Part shown: positions 33,752 through 45,850 of the stretch, piece after piece
Numbering within the stretch: position 1 is the stretch's first letter
Layout: every line of letters starts with the position of its first letter
Source: Rostratula benghalensis
Taxonomy: Eukaryota; Chordata; Aves; Charadriiformes; Rostratulidae
Assembly (NCBI GenBank): GCA_013399305.1
Contig: VXAI01000380.1
Location: 84,137 to 148,136 of the forward strand
DNA length: 64,000 nucleotides
Reading direction: 5' to 3'
Notes under the pieces: generated by a model
Seen by the model: the letters and a program-made list of their open reading frames with translations, nothing else
Databases searched by the model: none
Told to the model about the DNA's origin: nothing
Program-made: the position numbers and the translations under genes

Positions 33752-34066
33752 ACAGCAGCAAGATGAACACGAACCAACAGATGCCCTAGCACTGAAGGCG
33801 GCAAACTGCATCTGCCGTAAATCAAAAGTGATTATTACACTCTACTTAGCACTCACTGGACCACACCTAGAAGACTGGATCCAGCTTTGGAATCCCCTTT
33901 GCTGCCAGTACAACCAAGACATTGACTAATCAGGTGGCCACCAAGATGTTAGGGACTGGAGCATTTGTCCTTTGAAGAGAAGCTGAGTGATTTGGGCTTG
34001 TTCAACCAAGAGACAGCTGCAGAAACTCCTAATAGCAACCTTCACTTACCTAAAAGAAAGTACAGC
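33752..34066 (+). mobile_element. Old CR1 fragment, plus strand
   Basis: A diverged match to the CR1 ORF2 C-terminal region: the stretches TACTTAGCACTCACTGGACC and AGGGACTGGAGCATTTGTCC, then TTTGAAGAGAAGCTGAG, are recognisable against younger copies. The frame is lost. It is much older than its left neighbour. Confidence 0.65.
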
Positions 34067-35800
34067 ACTCCACCCACCCCTGCCTTACCCCAGTGCATGT
34101 AAACCAGGACATACTCAAAACAAGCTCCGTAAGTCCTCTGATCAAACAGAGGATATTCAGGGTTACTTTCAGTAGTAGCAGTTGGGTTTTCATTAGCAAG
34201 AAACTGGGAGTGTGAAGTTTTCCACTTGTGCCAGGCTACACAGCTGCAAACCTGCTGGTCAAGTACTTCAACAAGAAGCACTGCAAAGACGAAATCCCCC
34301 TATGGATGTGAGCTCACATCATGCAGCTCTCCTCCATGGCAACCACTGGCAGACAAAAGCATTAACTTCGTCGCACTCTGCCTGGGCTGGCTCCAAATTT
34401 GGCAGCCCTGAATATTACATTAAAAAAAAATTTCTTCTTTATTGGATCTTCAGTTTGAAATGAAAAGGAACAAGCTACTTTGCCTCAGTTAAATTCTGTG
34501 GATACAACCAAAAATCAAAACATGTTTGACAGGAACAACGTATCACTAACTGCTCTACTCCTCCATCCCTGATCTAACTGCACAAGTGACCTTTCCTAAA
34601 TTCCAGTCAAATGAGCTGAAGCCTTCCAAGCAGGAAGCACATATGCTTTAGATGCAAAATTCCTCGTCTTTTCAATTACTGACAAAGTCATTTCCTAAAA
34701 CCAAGTGTAATTTACAGAAAATAGGACACACTGCCCTTATATCCACCAACACTCTTCCATTTATAAGAACCTTTCCTTCATCCAACACATTATCAAAAAC
34801 ATATACATTTATCCTAATGCCAAATAAAACATTTGTGGTCACATATTTTTGTAATAGCTTCCCAGAGGATGGGAAAACACTTAAAGCCAAATTGTCTACT
34901 AAAGTGCTTTGTGAAAAGCATGTATCTTTCAGGCCAAAATTCTCAGATGCTTTCTCTCTTAACAGCCATATTAACAACTAAAGTCAACAGTTCCAAAGGA
35001 TATTTACCAGATAAGTTCAAATCTAATAACCACATATTATCAACTATTCTGGGAATCCGAATCCCCAGACAATTTTGAAGACCTTACCCGCAGAGTACCT
35101 TTAACATTCAATACAGGCATTTACAAATACAACCTGGAGTACTTTCAGGAGAAGACTGCTCCAGCTGATGCTTCTGAAGTGCTGCAACTCTTTACCAACA
35201 TGCCACATTTCATTGGCCACCATGCTGCAAAAGAGTTCCATAAGCAGTTACAGTCCTGTCTTTAGATTGATTCATTCCCTTTAATTAAATGACCTTGAAA
35301 TATTACTGCTACAAATGTCATCAGTATGTTGGTGTTAGCTTTTTTCTCTTCAAGCAGGCAACACATTTTTGAAGACCATAAAGGTGTAGTGAATGACTGT
35401 CCCCCCATTAGGAATATGCTTTTGAGATTTATCCTGCCCTTGAAATATAAAATTTGGTATAACTGTTCTTCAAGGATAAATAATTTAAAAATCAAAATTA
35501 GCTTGAGCATGCACTTGCCTATAAAACAATGTATAGAAATTAGTTTTAAAGCCATCAGAACAGCAAATTGCTGCTTTATTAGCAGTTCACAGATTTCAGA
35601 TAGCTGCAGAGTTGGAGTATTTTCTCAATTTTCTACCCATGCACAAAAAACCTAATGTTTTGCCACTATGTTTTTTTTTTTTTTTATTTAAAGAAGAAAT
35701 TAAAAATCATGTCTGAGCACAGGTAAAAATGAAAAATTAAATCTATTCCCTATCCTATTAAATACAAATTGCATCCAACGCACTCCTTCATTTCGCATTG
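34067..35800. other. Unassigned spacer inside the CR1 inverted pair
   Basis: Together with the old CR1 fragment this is the spacer, about 2.06 kb, between the two near-identical CR1 arms. No gene is recognised. A T-run lies near 35671-35687. Confidence 0.4.
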
Positions 35801-36545
35801 AATCACAGAATCACAGAATCTCAGGGATTGGAAGGGACCTTGAAAGCTCATCCAGTCCAATCCCCCTGCCAGAGCAGGAACACCCAGAGCAGGTCACACA
35901 GGAACGTGTCCAGGAGGGGTTTGAATGTCTCCAGAGAAGGAGACTCCACCACCTCTCTGGGCAGCCCCTTCCAGTGTTCCATCACCCTCACCATGAAGAA
36001 GTTTTTCCTCATATTTAAGTGGAACCTCCTGTGTTCCAGCTTGTACCCATTGCCCCTTGTCCTGTCATTGCCTGTCCCTGAGAAGAGCCTGGCTCCATCC
36101 TCCTGACACTCACCCTTTCCAGATTTATAAACATTCAGGAGGTCACCCCTCAGTCTGCTCTTCTCCAAGCTCAAGAGACCCAGCTCCCTCAGCCTTTCCT
36201 CCTCTGGGAGATGCTCCACTCCCTTCAGCATCTTTGTAGCCCTGCCCTGGACTCTCTCCAGCAGTTCCCTGTCCTTCTGGAGCTGAGGGGCCCAGAACTG
36301 GACACACTATTCCAGATGGGGTCTCACCAGGGCAGAGGAGAGGGGGAGGAGAACCTCTCTCCACCTACTGACCACCCCCCTTCTCATACCCCCAGGATGC
36401 CATTGGTCTTCCTGGCCACCAGGGCACAGAGCTGGCTCATGGTCATCCTGCTGCCCACCAGGACCCCCAGGTCCCTTTCCCCATCACTGCTCTCCAACAG
36501 GGCAGTTCCCAACTTGTACTGGAGCTTTCATCTTCCCTGTAGTGT
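35801..36545 (-). mobile_element. Young CR1 3' fragment, minus strand
   Basis: About 745 bp of CR1 reading on the minus strand. It has the same 3' end as the copy at 33324 plus about 310 bp more of upstream ORF2. One extra copy of the 8-base terminal repeat (AATCACAG) is present. The last 425 bp nearly match the plus-strand copy. Confidence 0.9.
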
Positions 36546-37351
36546 CACCTGGTCTATGTTGTGCTCTTTTCCAGGATGTTTTCCAGTGTCACAGCATGAT
36601 TTACTCGATGTCCACAAGGTAAAAAAAAAAACCCAAAACAAACAAAAAACAACATCAAAAGAAAAATGTTAAATTTCAGTGGACTTGGGCCTGGAGTAAA
36701 TCCTCTCAAATCGCACAGGGATTGAGAAGTGTTTCAAGTACTGTGCTCTTTGCTCTTTTAATTAGAATAGCTGCATCTTGTTCGGTTGTGTTGGCAATGA
36801 TGAGTTTGTGGTTTGGGGCTGCAGTATATAGGAATAGTGTATCCTAATCTGATCATAGACAACAATGGTATCTAAGACCTGGTTCTGCAACAGTGTCTGA
36901 TGAACATGGCCAATTCTGCATCTGGCAGTCAGGGCCCAGGGGCTCCTGGCGTAATCTTTGCATCTCACTGTGCTGAAAGCGTTTGAGAATTTTTGTATGT
37001 TTGGGACACATCTTACTGACAGGCATATGGTCATGTGTTGCAGGACCTGATTAGCTATATCATATCTGGCTAATGTGTCTACGTATCTTTCTCAAGCTTT
37101 ATGGACAAATAAACCCTTCACTTCTACTTCCTAGTATAATCTTATGTTATTCAGTGCATCAAGTCGTAGTCACAACTTATCTAGCCTAGACACGTTTTAA
37201 TAGACAAGAGTCACACCTCTCTATTTTCACTCATTGCATTGTGACTCATCACACCCACTGCACTATTAATGCAGAAACATACCTCCATTTGGGTATTGTC
37301 TAAAACATTGTGATGACTGGTTTAAAAAGTGTGTTAAATGAAAGGGTAAAA

Positions 37352-37374
37352 TGAAACCAAACTGTTTGGTTTCA
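37352..37374. repeat. Perfect palindrome with 11-bp arms
   Basis: TGAAACCAAAC (37352-37362) and GTTTGGTTTCA (37364-37374) are exact reverse complements around a single base. No function is assigned. Confidence 0.6.
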
Positions 37375-40300
37375 CAGCTCATTGCCAGTGGTGCTCCCAT
37401 CTGAAACCGTGACCCCTATTTTGTCCAGGGGTCTCCATTTGGAACTGTTTGATGAGCACGTATGCAGGCTTGTATAAAGGCTGAAGGCTGTGCCCTGAGC
37501 AGGTATGTAAATGCCTTGAAGGGTACAGTAGGAAGTATTTTTTTAATTAGTCAGCACTGACTGTTTCTCTAACAATGATGAAAGCAACAGCATTAAGATG
37601 GGTCCTGCTCTAGGAAGAGAAGGGCAGGCTCCACCATTACCTCTGTGTAAAACATGAGAGGACCTGATGAAGACCACTCATTCTGTGCCAACCACCCTCA
37701 GACTTGGAGGAAAAGTGCTGTCGAGATTCAACATGCATCTGTGGCTTTGTGCTTCGCATTGCTGTGGTTGTCTGCAGTGTCATATGTTTGTCATATGTTT
37801 GTTTTCCTGTGCCATCTAGGGTTACTTTGAGGACAATACGTAAGAACCATCTTTTCTGGACTGGCAAAATGGAGTCACATTTGCTTAGCTTTTTGAGTGA
37901 GACAGACTCACTCTTTTTATGAAAAACAAAACAAAACAACCTATATAAATCTCAGTCTGAAATTAGAGATATCAATGTAATAAATAAACAGTATCTGTGA
38001 AACACTCATACATTATTGTATTTTAAATTTGCACAAGAATCTCTTTGGCAAGAAAAGAAACTAGCACCTCATGTTTCTCCTCTCACTAATGCCCTCAGTC
38101 TTAAGAAATGCTAGCTTGTGTTTTTTCTTTAAGTGGTGGTCCAACAAGTTCAAAACAGATGACCAAAGTCAATCTTTGAGTTACTGCTTTGATTAGTATG
38201 TGACTGTGATTAGAGTAGGAGTTGCTTAAGAAATAATATGATTGCTGCTGGGTGTTTTGTGGAAGTTTGTTACATTTCGTAAATTACTCTTTGCTTGAAA
38301 ATGCCTGTAGAATTCTTTTTGAGTTTATCATCTGCAGTTTGCAATTTGTTACTTAGTGATAAAAGCCAAGTGGAATTATTGTTGGTTCCTGGGTGTTTTG
38401 TTGTAAATAATTGTAATTTAATTGAATTGAGGTCTGATCCTCTCTTCAAAGTTCTAGAAACACACACAGTCCCATTTAAAGTTACCCTGTTTCATGTGTC
38501 TGTTTTTAGATGCTCAAAACTGTGATTAATAGAAGTAAGCATGAACTGGTATGACCTTAGAGACTGATGTTCAGAGCAATGCTCAGATGCTGACATTCTT
38601 GGTTGGGGTTGCCATGGAAAAGTTTGCTCTTCAAACAACAAGAGATACTCATTGATAGATAGTGTATGTTGGGTCACAGGGACTAAATATGGAAAAAAGC
38701 ATGTCAGATTAGATTAGACTGACTTTTCCAACTTTTACTGCCTGACCATGTTTAATAACGATTTCAGATAAGTTTATTTATGGTAATGACCTAGAAGTGA
38801 AATTAAAAAAAAATCCCAACAAACATACCCACACTTTACTTAGATTTAAATTACTAATTTTGTTAAGAAAATTGGAGGTATAATGCTGCTGACACAGAGC
38901 CAGTGGTGCTGGAACCAGTTTGGATTGTGGTTTAACAAAATACTAAGTTCAGCTTTCATGTTCCTACAAGTGGTTTAAAAATGTGTTCCTGTATGACTCA
39001 AAGCTTTGATCTGGCATAACGTTTCTCTGATAGTTCAGCTTTGTTAAAACACTTTTTGGGTTACGCTTGGGCTGCTTATATCAACAATTGTCTCTTAGTG
39101 CTACAATTACTTTATATAAGAACAGGAATCACCCATCCTCTGACAGCCACTATAAAGCTCACATAAAATTATAATGCTGGTATAAGCTTTGTAGTTCATA
39201 CTGCTACTATTTTCATTACATCAAAATGAGATCTGTACGGATCCTGATATAGATCAAATTTCTGTTGCTGGGTGATCCAGCTGCACGTGGATCTGGTATT
39301 GGTGCCCATGAAAGCCTGATCTCACAATGGATAAGAACATTTGTATCCCCTGTTTTTGAGTTTCACTTTATCCTGTGGAGAAGTTAGCTGTGGCCCGAGT
39401 AACTGAGTGACGGTTATGCCATGTGATCACTGGATATAAATAATCTTGCAAATCAAACTCATCTAAATGCTCCATACAAATCAAAAGAGTAAGGTGAGAG
39501 GAGGTGGCAGGCTTGGTCTTAAAACAGTACATCAGTTGGAACAACTGTTAATGTAGTTACCTGGAAACAAAAAGAATGAAGGCTCTGCTTTTTTTCTACT
39601 ATCAATGGAAGAGACTGAAAGCTGAAATTAGTTTAAAAAAATAGAATGCTCAGTTTGTGGAACTATAATAGTTTGACTGAATTCAGAGAAAAAACACAGG
39701 AGAAGTAATTAAAGAGTCTCCTGGTTTTTGCTTCCAAGCTCAGATTAGGTTATACTGAATATTATTTCACAGCCTTTTTCTAGTGGTTTATGAGTACTTC
39801 CCAAAGCCAAAATATATGGTTTTGGCTGATTAATGGTCAGTAGTTAAATGAGGGCAAGAAGCGATATATTCTGAGATTGCAGAACAGAGTGAATTGACAG
39901 GGCTCTCCAGCACAGTTACAACATCCTCTGCAGTTACAGCACCAGGAGAAACATTATTTCACTGTCCCTATCCCCTTTGACTGGGATTTTGCGTTTCCCA
40001 TGAAACTACTTCTGTCATGATGATGAGTGAATAATAATGGCAATGGACATTTCACTTCTTAAGACACTTTAGGCAGAGAGAATGAGGGAGCAAGCCAGCA
40101 ACATACGGTCAGAGAAATCTCCGTGGATTTGTAATACTCCATCAATTATGAAGTAAGAAAAGTGGGTGTAGGGGAAGTTATATGCACTGCATGCATCTGT
40201 TTTCAGATTTTGACTGTTTGCAACATAAATCTGTGTAAGGGTAGGGAGATTAATTTTATAGTGCTATGGAATTATCACTGTTTTATTTCACTGTATCATA

Positions 40301-43220
40301 AGGAGCAGCTGAATGGGCTAAGCAGTATTGCAGTAGAACACAATGTTTATCCTGCCTTCCTATTTTTAGATTCTTCCTGAACTACAGGAATAAATAGCAT
40401 AAAAAATGCAACCAGGATTTTTCATGAGCACCGAAGCTACTTATTTAATTGAGAGCTGGATTCAGAGAGAAAATGTTTATTTAGAAAATGCAATGTAATA
40501 TAGCTTATTTTTTCAGTAATTTAAAGTTCACAAGAGTAAGATTCCAGGGTAATTACTCGTGTCTGTCCAGGGCCCGCCCTGGAAACATTTCCTAACTTTG
40601 ACCTGCTTACAGCTGGCTGGGAAACAGCCAAGCTGCTCAGTGAAATTAATGAAAATTCAAAGGCTGTTTTAGCATAATTTAAGCATGTCATAAGCATATC
40701 ATCGCCAAGGTTTTATTGAGGGTTCCTCATAATCCAGATTTTTAAATCTGATGCTAGTTACTGCAACAGCTCACTTCTGTTCCTCCTGAAGTCAGCTGGA
40801 GTTTTGATGCTTAGAAATCATTGTTCTTAAATTGTCAAAATCTGTACAGCCTTTAATGAATAGTTTATTACTTTCAGTGCCAGGTGGACCAGAAGCAGTT
40901 CTGGTACCATTCCTGGTACTATTCCTGTTCCCAGCTGTAGGAATAGCTGTCATCTAAGTGAGTAGCTCTCTATCTCACAGAACCTATTTAGCTGGAATAT
41001 TAACAATGTAATTGAGGAGGATAATTTCCTTCAGAAGCAGAAGACTGAATGGTAATGTATACATGCTATTTTGAGGGCCTAGATACTATATTAATTGCTT
41101 GAACAATCCCTGAGCCTGTCCCATCTGATACAGGAATAGAAGTTCTTTGGAAGCCCAAAGGATCCTGGCCTCAATGTGGCTTTATGGCTTTAGTGCATCT
41201 TACGTTCTCTGTATGTTCTCAAACACTGTTGGCTTTTTGCAATATGAAGCAAACAGATTCAGGACAATATCACGGTCCTGGCTACTTTGAGGACCAGTAT
41301 TTAGGAAGAACATAGATATGGCTTGTGCTGTGAGAATTGTTGTGATTTCTACACGTGAAACCCTGGCTGGGAATGAGGGAGGCACTGGGCTGAAATTTGC
41401 TGATCTTGACATGACCCTTTTCCTGGTAAGGAAATGTTTCAGTTTATAGAGCTCTCAAATCTAGTCCTGCCATCTAATTCTCCAATGGCATCTAGCAATG
41501 TTATTCTTTTAGTAGTATTCACAGAACGTTGTGGTGTAAAAAGGACAAGGAAACATTTCATTAAAAAAACCAAACAAAATCCAAGGCCTCTTCCTTTCTT
41601 TTTCCATTGTGACAGGTTTATTCCTACTAACAGAACCTTTTGAAATGTGTGTCTAGAATTACATTGTATCTCAAAGTCTACCCACGTTCCCATATTTTAA
41701 AAGAAGACATTGGATATTGTTAGCAAAAAATATCTGGGAAAATTAATATGTGCATGTAATAGTTTCAAACAAATGAAGATGTTACATGCAGAAACCAAAG
41801 TCACTCAGAGTAATTTTGTAGTAAAAATAAGGAGAGAGCAGCAAAAATGGGCAAGTTTTGCTTCACAGCAACATGATGTTGACTGCCACGTGCCCACAAA
41901 CTGAAGACAAAATTTTTGTGTGCTTCTTAGGGATTTAAGTTCCAAGGCTCAGCTTGGAGTTGCTGAACAGAAAACTATGGCCGGTAACAGATCATTTGCA
42001 ATAACAGTCTGGTCAGTCTGGTTTGAAACTGCTTGCCCCAGTGTAAAAGAAAAGCCAGGTACTGTCTGTGTGCTGTGGACAAAACCAGAATGGGGCAGCT
42101 GCTGAGAGGAAGCCTCTCAGGTTTGTTTGGGTGCAAAGTATTTTGAAGTACTGCAGTTGAAAGAGGGTTACAATATACACAGTGCTATTTTAAAAGAAAT
42201 GCAAGGGATGAAGTAGTCCCAAATTGAAAGTAATCTCAATTCTGAGAATGCATGAGAGTACCTTAGATCAGGATCATTTTCATACATGAGTGAATTGGTA
42301 GATTCTTGGATCTCATATTTCTAGTTAGAGAACCTTCCTGACACCTTGCCATTGTAATTACTTCAGCTAAAGGTTGCTGGAGAATTTTCTATTTTTTTAA
42401 TGAATTTATCTAGTAGATGCATTAGCCATCGGTAATCTTGATGCTTCTTCACCTGTATTGAAATTGCATCCTGTGTACATCTGTGGAAGCCAAGAATACT
42501 TTACTGAAGATACCCTTCTGAAGTTGTCAGGATTATTTTGAAGTCTTGTTTGTTTGGGATTCTTCAAGGCTAATTGAAGGCAAGGATATACATTCATTGC
42601 TATTATTCTAATATCTAATACTCGCCAGAATACCCAGAGCAGTTTTAATCTCTCAGCATTTTAAAGACATCTTTTTTTGCTTATTGACAAATTATCACCT
42701 TAAATTCTTAAATAAATTAAACCAAGGCAGAAAGTTGAGGCAGCTGCCTGAACCCGGGGACAACTGGTACCATAAGTGTTACTTCTAAGTGTTAGCACTT
42801 ATAAATGTCAGTTTAGTTTTGTTTTGGTTTTGTTTATTTTTATATTTTTTAATGGTTTGTGACTCAGATACACACTAAATTAAAAATTGCTGGCTCTTGG
42901 TCTTGGTGGTTTGGCCTTTCCCAAAATAACTGCATGGGCTGGATAAGGATCACTAAATCCTGTCTAGTCTGGCAGGAACAACCGTATAAGAACTGCCAGC
43001 CTGGAAGTGGAGAGGTGGTGGGATGCTCTGGAGACTGTCTCAGTCACATTAGGGCTTTTAATGGTTGCTGGTCAAGGAGACTCCTTTGGAGTTGGGTGGG
43101 CCCACTATCAAATCTGAGGTCATGGGGCTGCCACTAAAAACTTTTATCTGCACTCCCAGCAAAGTGCAGGGAGTCACCATGCTAAAACAAGGAGAGCTGG
43201 CAGGCTAGATAAAGAAGCAC

Positions 43221-43241
43221 TTTTTTTTTTTTTTTTTTTTT
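43221..43241. repeat. Poly-T run of 21
   Basis: A mononucleotide tract in otherwise mixed sequence. No retrocopy body is seen beside it. Confidence 0.8.
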
Positions 43242-45760
43242 CCTTTCTTCCACTTAAGCTATGTGCACAAATATTTGATTTTGCTAGCTAATGAATCATG
43301 TCTTGGCTTGAGAAGGCTGGCATTGCTGCAAACCTCTGTTGGCTCCAGAACACTTATCCTGGAAAGTCTCCTATGATGCCCAGATTGACTGGGATCTAGC
43401 GAAGGGCCTTGGTGAGGAACTAGTGCTGATAGTAATGACTCAGGTTTGGAGTACTGCAGCCTGTGGCTAGTAGCTGTCCTCCCAGAGGGACAAACTGGGG
43501 AAGACGGTATAAGGCACTGCTCTCGGGCTTCTCAGCTCTGGCTCTGGCTTCCAGGTTTGCATATATACGGTTTTTCTGTGCTCTTCATCAAGGGTTCAGC
43601 TCTCTCCCCCTGAAATGCAATGGCAAAATTCTTTGCAACTCACCTGGGTGCCCTGCTGATTTGAACCGCACAGTTCTTCTGGTAACAGTGACAACCTGGT
43701 GGCTTAGAGCTCCATGGACTGTGTATATCTGCAGAGCAGAAGGCGTATGCATTTTTGTGTGTATTTGTATGTGAAATTGGGTATGCATATCGTGAAATGC
43801 TGCCAATTAGCAACAGAATGATTGGACAAAGAGCTTTTGTTACTCTCAAGGAGCTTTTTGTGATCAATATGTATTTATTGTGAGAAAGAAGCAGAAGATC
43901 CAATGTTCCTATATATATGTGTCTATATTTTTATAAGTGACACTGAATACCTTTCCTGAGTGTAATTAAACTTAAGTTGGATCATATAAAAAAAATACTC
44001 ATAATATCAAGTTTTGTTTATTCACATACTAGTCCTCATTTAAGTGTTTTTATTTTTCCCTTCAGCACCTGAAAATGAAGACATGAATGCTGGGAGAGAA
44101 AGGGATGAATATATGGAAAAAAGAAAAAGAAACCCATGGAGTATAAGCATTCTTACCTAGCATACTGATGTCTTCAGCCTTGGGGTTCAAGGTGCTGGCA
44201 AGGAAACAGAAGTGAATGGGTTTGTTAAGTTGGTGCAACTCAATGCCTGCTACAACCCGCTAATTTGTAATAGGTGAATCCCAGCCTGCGATCTGCTTGG
44301 ATACATGCCAGCATCTCATAACTCACGCTCCTGTCTGAGTTTGTCAACTTGGCAGGGATGTCTACGAATAAATAGGTTTGGAAACAGCACTACTTTTGTA
44401 CCTCTAGAGGGATCACCAGGATCAGGCATGAAGCCTGCTGCACCCTGGCAATCAGCTTGGCAGCCTCCTTTCTCTTTCGTCCTTGCTCTGCTTGAAGATG
44501 GAGTGCTCCGGGCTTTACCAGATCAATAATAATGAAATAGTGAAAGGAGACAAACTGTAAGAAGCAAAAATTTGAGAAGAATTCCATCAGCAGCATGCTG
44601 CCTGTGAGCTCTGTGCAGTGAGAAAGCCATTCCCACACTGCTTGGATGTGTCCTGCACTTCTGCTCTTCTTCCTGACCCTGAGAGGACAGTACAGGCAGA
44701 GGATTGTTCTCACACGTTAGGGTTATTACTCTCTGTTATTTGTAATTGGGTTCAAACCACTTTGAACCACTGACCCTCTACAGCCTGACCTCTTCCACTG
44801 CAGTCACAGCAGAACAAGCCCTCAGAAGATTGTGGGTTACGTGATGTCTGGGGATCCCTGTGGCATTTTTTTCTCAGAGTTGCACTGTGAAATTTCTGCT
44901 ATGACCAGTTAGGGCAGAAAAAGTAGCACTTCAGTAAAAATGAAAAATGACTCATTAGCTTCTTGTTAAGCATAAATGGAGGTGAACATTGTCGCCCTGT
45001 TTCTGTATCTTCAAACTAGTCTGAACTTGCTCTTCAGCGTGACTACAGTCTTTCAAGCAAAATTCTGCATAGTTTCCTCCTACTCATTGGCAAATGTGTC
45101 TCCATGACCTCTCTGATTTGTTTACTTCTGATAACTACTTACAGTAAAACGCTTTGACTACATTTTCAGCTTTTTGATCTTAAACCTCCATAAATGGGAG
45201 GAAAAAAGCTTGAGGTATGCAAATATAGATATGTAGAAGACACACATGAAAATACTCTGTATCCAGTTAAAAGCTTAAGTTGAATGAAGTCTGCGATAAA
45301 CGGAGTCCTTCCTTTTCAGCTCAGAGCTCCAGGTCATGGTTGGATAACCATGCAATGCACATTTTTTCTTAATTATGTTACTCTGTCCTGACTGTTGACA
45401 TAGCTGTGTTGTACCTAAGATGATCTCCTGTTGTAGTTATGGGTATTTAGAGAGTTGAAACTTCTGTTTTCTCTTCATATGGAAAGCCTGGACTAAGTGT
45501 CTTTACGTTTACACTGAGATATGTATTCGCAAGCCCTTGTGACGGTCAGCTGACTGTAGCCTCTCTGCAGGAAGCTGGAAAAGTGTGAAGAACACTCTAG
45601 AAAAAATGGTAGAAAACTTTTACAGTTCTTCTACACCAGCTCTCAGGGACAAACTCTTGAAAAAACTGAAGAAGAATGGCTTTGTTATTAAGGTGTTAGA
45701 CTGATAAGTTAATGAATTGGATATATGTGTTGGCTTTGTAAGGTATCACTTATTTGTGTG

Positions 45761-45850
45761 GTCACAGATGGGCAGGATGACCATGGGCAGGTCATTTAAT
45801 CTCTCTGAGGCTCCATATACTATCACTGCAACGACAGTAATAATACTTGT
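45761..45850 (+). mobile_element. Ancient MIR-like SINE fragment (core part)
   Basis: The sequence CCATGGGCAGGTCATTTAAT followed by CTCTCTGAGGCTCC and, later, GTAATAATAC matches the well-known MIR/CORE-SINE pattern (gggcaagtcacttaac, ctctctgagcctc, aataatac). MIR-family copies are very old in amniotes and only scattered remnants survive in birds. Confidence 0.6.

Larger units (their letters stand above)
36546..45760. other. Long unique non-coding stretch
   Basis: About 9 kb without a recognisable gene, RNA gene or transposon. It holds an A-rich tract near 36620, a perfect palindrome at 37352-37374 and a 21-base T run at 43221-43241. Open frames here are short and without domain signatures. 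In human, CC2D2B lies on this side of CCNJ, but I could not identify any of its exons. Confidence 0.4.

Noticed and set aside
44749..44758. GGTTCAAACC, like a tRNA B box
   Set aside because: No A box, cloverleaf or SINE tail around it.
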